A DNA stretch of 45,990 bases from Candidatus Aenigmatarchaeota archaeon (lineage in GTDB: Archaea; Aenigmatarchaeota; Aenigmatarchaeia; Aenigmatarchaeales; Aenigmatarchaeaceae): assembly GCA_016933455.1 (NCBI GenBank), contig JAFGAZ010000009.1, positions 1-45,990 of the forward strand, in the 5' to 3' direction. Shown one piece after another: positions 33,076-42,078 of this stretch (position 1 is its first letter; each line of letters begins with the position of its first letter). Under the pieces are notes generated by a model. The model worked only from the letters and a program-made list of their open reading frames with translations, made no database searches and was not told the origin of the DNA. The position numbers and the translations under genes are program-made.

Positions 33076-33606
33076 ATGATGGGAATACTAGAAACGCTTT
33101 TGGTTCCAAAAGACAGGGTGGGCGTGATAAAGGACACTCCCGTTACTCAAAGAATTGAGAAAGACCTAGGCGTGAAACTAAAATTTGACGACAACCTGCT
33201 TAAGATAACTGGCGAGGACGGTCTTAACATTTTCCAGGCAAAGACAATATGCAAGGCCATAGCAAGAGGCTTTGTCCCAAAAAAGGCATTCAAGCTTTTC
33301 AAAGAGGAAAACGTCTTGGACATTGTCGAGCTCTCTGGCATGAAGGACAACAAGATAAAGCTCATAAGGTCAAGGATGATCGGGACCAATGGCAAGACCA
33401 GAAGGATGATAGAGCGCTTTAGTGGCTGCTCGGTTTCTGTTTACGGCAAGACCATATCAATAATCGGCAAGTACGAGCAAAGCGTTATAGCCAAAGAAGC
33501 TGTCAACATGATATTAAGAGGCTCAAAGCACTCCAAGGTATACGGCTTCTTGCAGCAGGCAAAGAACGAATCATCTGCTGCCTCTAAGCTTGACCAGCTT
33601 GTCTAA
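33076..33606 (+). CDS. Dim2/PNO1-like KH-domain protein
   Basis: 176 residues. Two KH-type domains; the second has GTNGKTRRMIERFSGCSVSV, the GxxG RNA-binding loop typical of Dim2/PNO1. It acts with the small-subunit rRNA 3' end in ribosome assembly in other archaea and in eukaryotes. An AT-rich promoter stretch precedes it. Its 3' end overlaps that of the 33571 gene by 36 bases. Confidence 0.9.
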   Translation: MMGILETLLVPKDRVGVIKDTPVTQRIEKDLGVKLKFDDNLLKITGEDGLNIFQAKTICKAIARGFVPKKAFKLFKEENVLDIVELSGMKDNKIKLIRSRMIGTNGKTRRMIERFSGCSVSVYGKTISIIGKYEQSVIAKEAVNMILRGSKHSKVYGFLQQAKNESSAASKLDQLV

Positions 33607-33861
33607 GGCCTTTGTTAGCATTTTCTTCTTATAGTCCTCTATGTTCATGTGCCAGTAAACGTTGGCCCTTGATATCTTTCTTTTTTTGGCCCTTCCCTTT
33701 TTGCACAAGGAGTCCATTTTTTTCTTCATGGTCTCTAGGGTGTCTGGCTTTATCGGTATCTTTTCTAGCTTTAGAATGTCAGAAGGTGTGCACGGGGAAT
33801 TTGTCAGAATAAGCAATTCAAGCTTTTCGTCTTGTGGATAGTCGTGTATTCTTTTCGGCAA
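33571..33861 (-). CDS. Small basic helical protein, TTG start
   Basis: 96 residues, strongly basic and helical, with a winged-helix-like segment (PSDILKLEKIPIKPDTLETM). Start is TTG at 33861, because AGTGAT stands three bases before it and no ATG is available. It ends inside the 3' end of the Dim2-like gene. It lies downstream of aIF1A and NMD3 on the same strand, so it may be a ribosome-associated factor; no family was recognised. Confidence 0.62.
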   Translation of the reverse strand: MPKRIHDYPQDEKLELLILTNSPCTPSDILKLEKIPIKPDTLETMKKKMDSLCKKGRAKKRKISRANVYWHMNIEDYKKKMLTKALDKLVKLRGSR

Positions 33862-33900
33862 TTAATCACTAGAAATAATTGGGGTTTGAAATAAAAAAAG

Positions 33901-34206
33901 TCAGACTAGAACGTCTAGTGATATCTTCTTTAGAAAGCCCTTTCTTTGCAGCCACAGAGCCTGGGCCTTGGAATACTTCCATATGACATCAGCTCTCTCA
34001 TCAGCCTGAACTATCCATGGCTTTATCAAAACAAGGTTGCCCGGCTTTAGCCAGAGCCTTCTTCTCATGCGCCCTGGTATTCTACACACTCTGGAGTTGC
34101 CGTCATTGCAGCTAACTTCCATTCTGCCACCGCCCAAAAGAGCCATCACAATTCCGATTATTTCGTCGTCTTTTGGCGTTCTTACTCTTATTACCTCTTC
34201 TTCCAT
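33901..34206 (-). CDS. eif1a: Translation initiation factor aIF1A
   Basis: 101 residues with the OB-fold: IIGIVMALLGGGRMEV, CNDGNSRVCRIPGRMRRRLWL and GNLVLIKPW. It binds the A site of the small subunit and helps start selection. AGTGATTGA precedes the ATG. It lies 7 bases after NMD3, so the two are coupled. Confidence 0.96.
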   Translation of the reverse strand: MEEEVIRVRTPKDDEIIGIVMALLGGGRMEVSCNDGNSRVCRIPGRMRRRLWLKPGNLVLIKPWIVQADERADVIWKYSKAQALWLQRKGFLKKISLDVLV

Positions 34207-34213
34207 TCAATCA

Positions 34214-34846
34214 CTAAATCCTTACTACAATTATGCTCCTATAAATATCTTTCCCTTCCTTTTTGGTTACAATCCTAAAGCTTTTCTTTATTTTCGCCTT
34301 AAATCTCCTCTTCATTGCAACAGCCATGCTGTTTGCAAAGTTCTTGTCTGTAAGGTAAACGTCAAAGCCGTTCTTTCTCTGGTCAGCCCTGTAGCTCTTT
34401 TTTTCTTTAACCATAACGTCGACCATAAAGTTCATGGCCTCTTCCGATTTTCCTCTTAGCTGCATTATGGCCTCATAGTAGCCTCCGGAATCCCTTGCGC
34501 AAGAGGGGCAAACTATCTTGTTTATCTTAAGTTTTATAACATGCCTTTCTTTTTTTGGTTTTTTGCAGTCTTCCAAAAAGCCCTTGGCGTCTATTGTTAT
34601 GTCTTCGTCAACGCCTATTTTGAGGCTGACATTTTGGCCCATAATTTTTATTTTGTCCTTTAACACGTCCTTTATTGTTATTTCCATCCACCTGTTTCTG
34701 TGCCTTACCTTGTCGCACCTGCTGCACATCTTTATCTGCAATTCCTTGGGCACCTTGACTAACTGGTACTTTTTGTTGTAGCAGTCCTCGCAGTAGCCCT
34801 CTACCAAATCGTTGGTTTTCTTGCCGCAAACAAAGCAAAACTTCAT
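34214..34846 (-). CDS. Ribosome assembly/export factor NMD3, archaeal
   Basis: 210 residues. Two zinc ribbons: CFVCGKK...YCEDCYN and CSRCDK...CPSCARDSGGYYEAIMQLRGK. This is the archaeal core of NMD3, which in eukaryotes loads onto the 60S subunit. ATG 34846 overlaps the preceding pilin-like gene by four bases (ATGA) and is preferred to the ATG at 34858. That a translation factor is coupled to a pilus operon is unusual. Confidence 0.93.
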   Translation of the reverse strand: MKFCFVCGKKTNDLVEGYCEDCYNKKYQLVKVPKELQIKMCSRCDKVRHRNRWMEITIKDVLKDKIKIMGQNVSLKIGVDEDITIDAKGFLEDCKKPKKERHVIKLKINKIVCPSCARDSGGYYEAIMQLRGKSEEAMNFMVDVMVKEKKSYRADQRKNGFDVYLTDKNFANSMAVAMKRRFKAKIKKSFRIVTKKEGKDIYRSIIVVRI

Positions 34847-35967
34847 AGCACGTACCATAATGTTATCTCCAGTTCGGAAACCTCTGTCATGTCACAGCAC
34901 TGCGAAAAGAAGGACGAAACTGTTGTTGTTTCCCTTGTGGTGTAGACGCCCTTGGCAATCCATTCGTCGTTTCTTGATATTATCGCAGCTTTCAAAAGGC
35001 TTTTGTACTCGTCGCTTGGTTCAAAGTCTGATATCCAAATAGCGTTTTTGTTAGAAGCCATTGATGCCGCGCTTCCTGAAGGTCCCAATATCTTATTGCC
35101 CTCTACATCATTTAAATCAGAAAAATCCTCGAATATGAAGCCTGTTCTCGCTGCTTGTATTATAGCTTCTCCGGAATTGTAATCAAAGCTTTTCACCTTG
35201 AACGTGTTTCCATTTATGACAAACTCTTCTCCTGTGTTCAAGAAGCTTAGAACTTCTGTTCCTCTTGTTATGTTTATGTAAGAATTTCTGTATATTACGT
35301 TCCACGCATCCCCCCAAAGATACCAAATGCTGTTAACATCAAAGCCTATGCCCATGAAATACTTTTCAACATCCTCTAAAGACGGGTCGTATGTTACGAA
35401 CTTGTTCGGGTTCGAAACGCTGCCTGATGGCTGCAGGCCAAATATTTCGTTAAAGTCCGCGTTGTCATTCGAATAAGTTGCATTTATGCCCAAGACCACG
35501 CCGCCGTTGTCAAGGTAGTTTTTTATGTTTTCCTTTTCAGCTGTGTACCCCGTGTAGTTTACAAGGACTATCGCATCAAAATCAGGTATGCCGTTTTCTA
35601 TGTGATAATTCTGGACATCGAAAACAATGTACCTCCCGTTAACATATGCGGGCGTTAGGATGCTTTGCAGATATCCGCATGAAAGTTCGGTGCAGCCCAC
35701 GGTTATATTTGTTTTAGGGGAACCCAAAACTCTTATGCCATATCCCACGTTAGCAGGCTTTACCTTTTCAATGCCGGTGAAATCCGTTTCAAGAACTTTT
35801 AAAAAATTGTCATCGTTGTTTAGATAGTCTATTATGTTGTTTCCAACTGCCACAAGATCTGCATTGTTCCAGTTCTGCTTGACCCTTATGGCAAAGAACG
35901 CGCTTAGTATCACAACTATGAGAATTGATGCTACAGCAATTTCCAACAGATAAACAAACCCTTTCAT
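34843..35967 (-). CDS. Pilin-like protein with a large amidotransferase-like/ThuA-like domain
   Basis: 374 residues. N-terminus MKGFVYLLEIAVASILIVVI is a class III signal and membrane/pilin helix. After a short stalk, residues ~115-190 (IVFDVQNYHIENGIPDFDAI, IKNYLDNGGVVLGIN) resemble a ThuA/class I glutamine amidotransferase-like Rossmann fold, with no obvious catalytic Cys; the remainder is a beta-rich extracellular domain. Tip or minor pilin is inferred. Last pilus gene before NMD3. Confidence 0.72.
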   Translation of the reverse strand: MKGFVYLLEIAVASILIVVILSAFFAIRVKQNWNNADLVAVGNNIIDYLNNDDNFLKVLETDFTGIEKVKPANVGYGIRVLGSPKTNITVGCTELSCGYLQSILTPAYVNGRYIVFDVQNYHIENGIPDFDAIVLVNYTGYTAEKENIKNYLDNGGVVLGINATYSNDNADFNEIFGLQPSGSVSNPNKFVTYDPSLEDVEKYFMGIGFDVNSIWYLWGDAWNVIYRNSYINITRGTEVLSFLNTGEEFVINGNTFKVKSFDYNSGEAIIQAARTGFIFEDFSDLNDVEGNKILGPSGSAASMASNKNAIWISDFEPSDEYKSLLKAAIISRNDEWIAKGVYTTRETTTVSSFFSQCCDMTEVSELEITLWYVL

Positions 35968-35968
35968 G

Positions 35969-36421
35969 CTACCAAAACTCCAGCGTCACGTTGCCATAAT
36001 CCCCGTCTATGTCAACGTGCCTTGTTTCTATTGTTGAGGGTGAGTCGAGCATATCATAGCCGCAAAAAAGAATAAGGTCTGACGAATCATATATTCTCAG
36101 CCTATAGCTTCCTAGGTCAAAATCATCTAGAAGATTGCAGTTGTCATAAAGAGCATCTATCTTGATTCTTGATAATTCGAGTGTGCCTGTTGCAAGTCCT
36201 ACTCTTCTAGTGCTCCATATGTTAACATTCCAGTTACTCGGGCTGCCAGGGTCTTCTGTTAAAATAGTTATTACATTTAGAGCCTTTGATTTTAGTATGT
36301 CTGATCTTGAATCGCTAAGTAGGTTTCGAAAAGTTATGTTGGTCTGATTCACTATGAAAATAAGTATTATAGCAAATATGAGTATTCCTGCAACGAATTC
36401 TATTCTCATCTGACCTTTCAT
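35969..36421 (-). CDS. Minor pilin-like protein
   Basis: 150 residues. N-terminus MKGQMRIEFVAGILIFAIIL is a class III signal peptide and pilin helix; PibD-type cleavage is expected after Gly3. The body is beta-rich with an internal Cys pair. GTGAT precedes the ATG. Sits between the membrane scaffold gene and the amidotransferase-like pilin. Confidence 0.8.
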   Translation of the reverse strand: MKGQMRIEFVAGILIFAIILIFIVNQTNITFRNLLSDSRSDILKSKALNVITILTEDPGSPSNWNVNIWSTRRVGLATGTLELSRIKIDALYDNCNLLDDFDLGSYRLRIYDSSDLILFCGYDMLDSPSTIETRHVDIDGDYGNVTLEFW

Positions 36422-36426
36422 TCAAA

Positions 36427-37386
36427 TCACAATATCGTAAGTATGACTATTAGCGAAAAGAAGCCTGTAACAGACATTATTATGCTATGCTTTACGCCGG
36501 CTGAAACCGAGCCTTCTCCTATCTGACCTGCCACAAGTCCTGAGAATATTCCCTGCACAACTGCCATCAAGACAAACAATGCGTTGTAGTAGCAAGAGCC
36601 TCCTTGCTCGAATCCTACCATGCTGCAAAGGCCAGAAAATATCGGACAGTTTATGCACTGGATATCGTTTAGGCCCTCGCATTGCTTGCATGGGTCCTCG
36701 AAAGCGAATATCCCTCCTATTCCCCCGGCTGACTGGCTTTCTGTTCCTATGTTTAGAAGAGGTATTAGTGTTTGGGACAAACCAATGACTATGCCTATGA
36801 ATATGAAATATATCGCATACATGATGAACGTGTGCTGGGATGTTACTGACTGCCTTTCTTTTTCAGCCTCCTTTATGGCCGTTATGTCAGAGGCAGTTGA
36901 TTCCATTGTCCTGCCGATGTCGCCTCCTGAAACGTAAGTTTCGTTTATTATGCTAACAACTCTTGTTGTAAGCTTTGACTTTTTCATTCTTTCCGCAAAG
37001 TTGGCAAAAACGTCCTGTACCCTTATGCCCCAGGAGAGCTGGTTGTATACTTTCTTTATTTCCGGGGACAGCTTGCCATAGTCCACCTTGGAGGCTTGTC
37101 TTAGGGATTCGTGAAGCGTCAGGCCCACCTTTTGCGATTCTGCAAGATCCAAAAGGAAAATTGGCAGCTGGTCCTCGATTGCCCTGATCTTGGCGTACTC
37201 GAAATAAGAAATCAAGGCAAATGGGGCAATGCCGACTATCACTCCGAGCACAACAAGATTTAGCATGGCTGCGCTGAACTGGTAGAGCGCAAGGCCCAAT
37301 GTTATTAGTATTGCTGCGGCTACCAAAGGCAAATTCTTTGGCTTTGTTATTTCCTCTAGTATTTTGTTTTTCTTTTGCTTTTTCAT
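36427..37386 (-). CDS. Type IV pilus membrane scaffold protein (TadC-like), second copy
   Basis: 319 residues, type II secretion F domain. Membrane helices near the N-terminus, a cytoplasmic loop with ESQKVGLTLHESLRQAS and YVSGGDIGRTMES, and C-terminal helices. An extra Cys-rich extracellular loop is present between the last helices (DPCKQCEGLNDIQCINCPIF). It lies two bases from the paralogue upstream. ATG 37386 with GTGAT upstream. Confidence 0.9.
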   Translation of the reverse strand: MKKQKKNKILEEITKPKNLPLVAAAILITLGLALYQFSAAMLNLVVLGVIVGIAPFALISYFEYAKIRAIEDQLPIFLLDLAESQKVGLTLHESLRQASKVDYGKLSPEIKKVYNQLSWGIRVQDVFANFAERMKKSKLTTRVVSIINETYVSGGDIGRTMESTASDITAIKEAEKERQSVTSQHTFIMYAIYFIFIGIVIGLSQTLIPLLNIGTESQSAGGIGGIFAFEDPCKQCEGLNDIQCINCPIFSGLCSMVGFEQGGSCYYNALFVLMAVVQGIFSGLVAGQIGEGSVSAGVKHSIIMSVTGFFSLIVILTIL

Positions 37387-37390
37387 CAAA

Positions 37391-38269
37391 TCACGCTGAA
37401 GGGGATATTGTCTTGACTAGTAAAATGAAGCCCACTGACACAAACGGCAGTATCAAAAATATTACTGCGAACTGCAAAAACATCATGGAAAGGCTCGATG
37501 TGCCTCCTATTATGGACATAAGCGCTGTCATTATTATGAAAAATATCGAGCCTATCAAAACAACTGTCAGATAAACCTCGATTAGCATAGAAAGCGTTCT
37601 CGAGTATTTCTCAAGACTTCTTCTGTACTCTGCTATGAAAAGCCTTGACTTTTCATGAAGATAGTTTCCCACGTTGCCCCCGCTTGAGAGCATTGTCTCA
37701 AGACCCCACAAGAGTTCCTTTAGTTCCTCTGACGGCGTTCTGCTTGCGGTTTTTCTTATGGCCTCGACAAGCTCCATGCCGAATGCCTCGACATCGCGGT
37801 ATATCTTGCCCATCTCTTGTGATATTTCTCCATAGTCCTTGAACTCAGACATTACCTTAAACATTGTTATAGGGGGTGCGCCCGATGTTGCTATTGTTGC
37901 CATGTAGGTTGTTGCAAACGACAAAGAAGAGTCAATGTTCTTCTTTCTTCTTCCTGCGGCCATGCTAGGGTATGTGTAGAACAAAAAGAACTGCACTATC
38001 AGTATGACGACAGTCATTGTGAAAGAAAGCAAAAAAGCATTGATGGCATCATGCAAAAGCAGAGATGTTATTATGACTATCGACGGAAACTCTATGATAA
38101 AGGTTCCAAGTATTACCAGAAACATTATGTAGACGTATTCCTGAAGGCTAAGCCCGATGTTTGCCCTTATCAAATCTGGCTTTATGCTATCGAAATAATT
38201 GATAAAAGGCTCAAGGCTCCTTCCAAAGAACTTGAAGGAAAGCTGCTTGAGCTGTTGCCATATGTCCAT
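37391..38269 (-). CDS. Type IV pilus membrane scaffold protein (TadB/FlaJ-like)
   Basis: 292 residues with type II secretion F features: helices at both ends, and a cytoplasmic block with ATSGAPPITMFKVMSEFKDY and MLSSGGNVGNYLHEKSRLF. Four-base gap to the ATPase gene. With the ATPase it drives pilin assembly at the membrane. Confidence 0.92.
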   Translation of the reverse strand: MDIWQQLKQLSFKFFGRSLEPFINYFDSIKPDLIRANIGLSLQEYVYIMFLVILGTFIIEFPSIVIITSLLLHDAINAFLLSFTMTVVILIVQFFLFYTYPSMAAGRRKKNIDSSLSFATTYMATIATSGAPPITMFKVMSEFKDYGEISQEMGKIYRDVEAFGMELVEAIRKTASRTPSEELKELLWGLETMLSSGGNVGNYLHEKSRLFIAEYRRSLEKYSRTLSMLIEVYLTVVLIGSIFFIIMTALMSIIGGTSSLSMMFLQFAVIFLILPFVSVGFILLVKTISPSA

Positions 38270-38273
38270 CTTA

Positions 38274-40019
38274 TCATCTAATCTCGTCTAATAGATCCTG
38301 TTCCCTTGTATAGTAGAGTTTTATTATTTTTGCTACATCGATGTAATCGCTTATCTTGTTGTCGACCATCCATTTCATGACCCTTGTCCTGTTTTCTATC
38401 TGCTTGTCGATTGCGCTTTGCTTTATGCCAAACTGCATGCTTATCTTTTCCAAAACATTTGACTTGTTGACCTGCTTGTAGCCGTCGTTTACAGGGTCCC
38501 ACTTGAAGACCTCGTTTACAATTGGTATGTTCTTGTCTCGGTCAAATCCCAAAACTTCATATATGCTCTTTATTCTTCTTATGTAGCTTTGGCCGTATTT
38601 CATTCTCACAACAAAAACCACAATGTCTAGTGTTTCAATCAAGGATGCAGGCAGTTCTATTGGGGGAGTTGTTAGCCTGTCTATTAGCCTTTCCATAGAA
38701 TCGGCGTGTATTGTTGACATGCTCGGGTGTCCTGTTGCTATTTGCTGGAACAATACGTAGGCTTCCTTTCCTCTGACTTCTCCTACTATAAGATAATCGG
38801 GTCTTTGTCTTAGCGATTCCCTGAGCAAATCAAACAAGTCGACTTCTCCAATCTTTTTGCCTTCTACCTCGGTTATTGCGGTTCTTGCAACGCCCGGCAC
38901 CCAGTGGGGGTGTGGCAAAACAAGCTCAGCAGTGTCCTCTATTGAGACTATCTTAAGTTCAGGCCTTATGAAGAGCGACATGGCATTAAGTATTGTGGTC
39001 TTGCCTGTTGCAACGCCCCCGCTCACTAGAACCGACCTGCCGTGCTCAACCGCAAGCCAAAGATACGCTGCTATCTTCGGATCCATTGACTTGAAATTTA
39101 TGAGATTAACAGGCGTTAGCGGCTTTTTGGTGAACTTTCTTATGGTAAAGTTGCTTCCCTTTCTTGCAATGTCTGTTCCAAGCGTTGCCTGGACTCTTGA
39201 ACCGTCCGGCAGGCTGCCGCCTATCAGAGGATTTGCTATTGATATGTTCTTGCCGCATCTTTGCGCTACCTTGCTTACAAATGTGTCTAGTTCCTCTTTG
39301 TCGTCAAACACAACATTGGTTCTTATGCTTCCAATTATAGGATTCCTGTGGAACACGTAAAGTGGGATTCCAACACCGTCGCACGATATGTCCTCTATGT
39401 TGGGGTCTTGCATTAGAGCCTCTATCTTGTCTAGCCCCACAAAGTCTCGCTGTATGTAGTAGAAAATATCCTTCCTTTTGCTTGGAGGCAATTCTGCTGC
39501 CATCAGCTCTATTGTGTCCTCGAACTTTTTGAGCAAAAAACCCTTTGCCTCCCCCTTTCTTAGCGAGGTAAAATCCACATCGAGTTTTTCTATCAAATTA
39601 AGCTTTATGTTGTTTAGGAGTTTCTTTTCCTCGTCAGAAAGAATAGGCTCTTGCAGATAATAGACAAGACCGGTTTCTCTTCTGCTCCACTTTATGTTGG
39701 CGCTAGCAAAGGGAGTCCTGTCGCTTGAGGGTATTAGAGTATATACTATGTTTATGCCTTTGATGTCAATCTCAGGTTCTCTTACATTCACGGTTGTTCT
39801 TTCAAGTATTGATGAGCTTTTTTCATCTTCCTCTAATTTTTTAGCTTCAAGTTTCTCAACGTTTATTGCTGGTGCTTGCATAGGATATGGTATATAGTCT
39901 TTTGGCATGCCATAGCGCTCTTTCTTTTTCTGGTTTTCCAGCTCCTTGTAGCCTATGACAGCTTTTGAGAAAACTTTGTAGAGGTTTATCCTTTTTGGTG
40001 AACTGTGAAGCCTTATCAT
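38274..40019 (-). CDS. Type IV pilus secretion ATPase (TadA/VirB11-like)
   Basis: 581 residues. Walker A is GGVATGKTT, Walker B in DYLIVGEVRGKEAY, and His/Asp boxes in between (SIEDTAELVLPHPHWVPGVA). A long N-terminal domain precedes the ATPase core. It hydrolyses ATP to power pilus assembly. Its start overlaps the 40016 pilin by four bases. Confidence 0.95.
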   Translation of the reverse strand: MIRLHSSPKRINLYKVFSKAVIGYKELENQKKKERYGMPKDYIPYPMQAPAINVEKLEAKKLEEDEKSSSILERTTVNVREPEIDIKGINIVYTLIPSSDRTPFASANIKWSRRETGLVYYLQEPILSDEEKKLLNNIKLNLIEKLDVDFTSLRKGEAKGFLLKKFEDTIELMAAELPPSKRKDIFYYIQRDFVGLDKIEALMQDPNIEDISCDGVGIPLYVFHRNPIIGSIRTNVVFDDKEELDTFVSKVAQRCGKNISIANPLIGGSLPDGSRVQATLGTDIARKGSNFTIRKFTKKPLTPVNLINFKSMDPKIAAYLWLAVEHGRSVLVSGGVATGKTTILNAMSLFIRPELKIVSIEDTAELVLPHPHWVPGVARTAITEVEGKKIGEVDLFDLLRESLRQRPDYLIVGEVRGKEAYVLFQQIATGHPSMSTIHADSMERLIDRLTTPPIELPASLIETLDIVVFVVRMKYGQSYIRRIKSIYEVLGFDRDKNIPIVNEVFKWDPVNDGYKQVNKSNVLEKISMQFGIKQSAIDKQIENRTRVMKWMVDNKISDYIDVAKIIKLYYTREQDLLDEIR

Positions 40020-40438
40020 TCTAAATCAATCTCCCCGTTTTCAGCAGTAACTTTGATGCTTCCGCTGCTGCTGTATATTATATTGTTTTTTATTTCAATA
40101 TTAAAGTTGTATGAAGTCAGTGCAACGCCAATGTCGCTGCCTTCTATGCAGTCAAGCCTCAAAAAATTGTTCAAAATAGTGACAGTGTATATGCAGTTGG
40201 ATAGCTTTTCGGGTATATCCAAGTCGTAGCTTATTTTAGTGTTGGTATTTTCAGAAGTCTCATAAAGCCTTATTGCTGTCCCTAATATCATATGACCCGT
40301 CATTTCAAGCTGGTACTGTGTTGTGTGATCTTCGTATTGCACAATCATGTCCGAAAATATGTAGTATACCGAAACAATCAGGACAAGGCCGATGACAAAG
40401 AACATTACGTATTCTAGTGTCAGATACTGGCCCTTCAT
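40016..40438 (-). CDS. Pilin-like protein
   Basis: 140 residues. N-terminus MKGQYLTLEYVMFFVIGLVL is a class III signal with a helix. The body is small and beta-rich. Its stop overlaps the ATPase start (ATGA). Confidence 0.82.
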   Translation of the reverse strand: MKGQYLTLEYVMFFVIGLVLIVSVYYIFSDMIVQYEDHTTQYQLEMTGHMILGTAIRLYETSENTNTKISYDLDIPEKLSNCIYTVTILNNFLRLDCIEGSDIGVALTSYNFNIEIKNNIIYSSSGSIKVTAENGEIDLE

Positions 40439-40447
40439 AAGAGATAA

Positions 40448-40954
40448 TTACATGAAAGTTACTTTTATTTGAATCTTCTTTGTTGTAGCTTCTGTTATTG
40501 TTTCGCCTTTTTCAATTCTTATGTAGCTTGGTGTGTCAAGGCTTGAGCCTTCTGTAAAGAAGAATATGTTGTACTCTGCTTGAGGGGGGTATATTATTTG
40601 CAAAATAAGCTCGCTTCCTTCTTTTCTCTCCCTTATGTAAGAGCTGCCTTCTGATATGTTAACCCAGTTTTCCTGTATTTCTATCGAAAGGGGCGTTCTT
40701 ATTTCCAAGACGTTTGTCTCCTTTATTTCGGCTGTTCCCTGCACAGAGAACTCTATCTCCTTTTTCCCCCCGAATTTTATTACATTCGAAATGCCATCGT
40801 CGATATCCTTTGCCAACTTTTCAGCTGCTTCTAGCTTGGTAAAGTCCATGTTGTCCTCGAATATCTCCCTGCCCCAGATGGTGGCTGTTGAGAAAAGCGC
40901 TATGCCGATTAAAAACAGCAAAACAAAGACTATTGCTTCTGCCTGACCTTTCAT
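40448..40954 (-). CDS. Pilin-like protein
   Basis: 168 residues. N-terminus MKGQAEAIVFVLLFLIGIAL, again a class III signal with pilin helix; the remainder is beta-rich with one glycosylation sequon (NIS). Same strand and order as the other pilins. Confidence 0.82.
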   Translation of the reverse strand: MKGQAEAIVFVLLFLIGIALFSTATIWGREIFEDNMDFTKLEAAEKLAKDIDDGISNVIKFGGKKEIEFSVQGTAEIKETNVLEIRTPLSIEIQENWVNISEGSSYIRERKEGSELILQIIYPPQAEYNIFFFTEGSSLDTPSYIRIEKGETITEATTKKIQIKVTFM

Positions 40955-41034
40955 TATAGATACATTCGCATTTCCGAATATATAGATTAAATAAAAAAGA
41001 AATTAGAAAAATTAAGAAAAAACAATTCACGTTG

Positions 41035-41442
41035 CTACTCTAGAGTCTTTGATAAGCCTGCTCCTGATTCTATGACTACTCTGAGCGTCTGACCATCTGT
41101 ACATGCAGGACCCGTGAATGTTGCTGATTGTCCTGATGCAATTGATGCAACACCACCGGATACAGTTATTGTTCGAACAGTTCCGTCTACGAAAGCCTGA
41201 ACATTTGCTGTTGTCAGATTCGCTGTTCCCGTGTTCATTATTGTGAACTGGAGTGGTGTACAAGATGCAGATATTATTGAGAAACTCTTTGACATCTGGT
41301 CTGTAGAATGCTCAATGTTCTCTCCTGCACCTTCCATTAGGTCTGTAGCCATTGATGTGAACCAGGTGTAAGCCAATGCAGCCATAGCAACGACTATCAT
41401 TAAAATCAAAATAACTGCGATTACAGCGCTTACTCCCTTCAT
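41035..41442 (-). CDS. Major pilin/archaellin-like protein
   Basis: 135 residues. N-terminus MKGVSAVIAVILILMIVVAM is the classic class III signal and assembly helix, and the body is a Ser/Thr-rich beta domain with a Cys pair (SCTPLQ and GPACTDG). Likely the most abundant subunit: it has its own strong promoter (TATA near 41480) and an AGGTGA ribosome site, and its frame is the most compact. Confidence 0.85.
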   Translation of the reverse strand: MKGVSAVIAVILILMIVVAMAALAYTWFTSMATDLMEGAGENIEHSTDQMSKSFSIISASCTPLQFTIMNTGTANLTTANVQAFVDGTVRTITVSGGVASIASGQSATFTGPACTDGQTLRVVIESGAGLSKTLE

Positions 41443-41474
41443 TTTTTCACCTCATTTATTTTTTCAATATACTT

Positions 41475-41485
41475 CCTTATATAAC
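41475..41485 (-). promoter_or_regulatory. TATA box of the major pilin gene
   Basis: On the minus strand GTTATATAAGG lies about 33-43 bases before the ATG at 41442, with AGGTGA between. Spacing fits a short-leader transcript for the pilin-to-NMD3 operon. Confidence 0.55.
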
Positions 41486-41518
41486 TGAAATTCACATTCC
41501 CAGTATATAATTATAACG

Positions 41519-42016
41519 TTACTGCCTTGTTTCCCTTTTCATCCTAACGCTTGGGTAGGATGACAAAAGTTCTGAAACTGGCGTGCCCCTTTTCATCTTC
41601 CTGCCCATGACATCCAATTTGTCTATCATGGACTGGTTGGTTTCTAGTATCCTTTGGTTTTGCTCAACCATCTTCTTTAGCTCGTCTGTTACCGGTCTCA
41701 TAAGCTCAGGGCCAGGGGTCGTCATCTCCTCTTTGCCTGCAGCTTCTATAAGCGAGATAAAGTTCTTCATCAAGCTTGTCATTTCGTCTATCTTGCCAGG
41801 CATCTTGGCTAGTTCGTTCCTAAGTTCCACATTAGCCTGTATCACGTCGTTTACAATCTTCTGGTTGCTTCGAATAAGCTCTATTATCTGGTTTATCAAA
41901 GACTGCAATTGCGGAACAGCGCTGGAACTTTCAATTGCATCCAGTCTTTTCTCCATTCTCTTTAACGGAGTGACTGGTATTATTTCATACGCGTCATCAG
42001 AACGTTCGTCTGGCAT
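41519..42016 (-). CDS. Coiled-coil protein of the pilus cluster
   Basis: 165 residues, highly helical throughout with repeated leucine/isoleucine heptads (QSLINQIIELIRSNQKIVND). No signal peptide, so cytoplasmic. It could regulate or organise the pilus machinery. Resembles archaellum accessory proteins only in being coiled; identity unknown. Confidence 0.65.
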   Translation of the reverse strand: MPDERSDDAYEIIPVTPLKRMEKRLDAIESSSAVPQLQSLINQIIELIRSNQKIVNDVIQANVELRNELAKMPGKIDEMTSLMKNFISLIEAAGKEEMTTPGPELMRPVTDELKKMVEQNQRILETNQSMIDKLDVMGRKMKRGTPVSELLSSYPSVRMKRETRQ

Positions 42017-42078
42017 AAAGATAGTTTTACGAAACCGATATATAAATGTTTAAGAAAAAAAGAAAGAAATTTGGGGGC

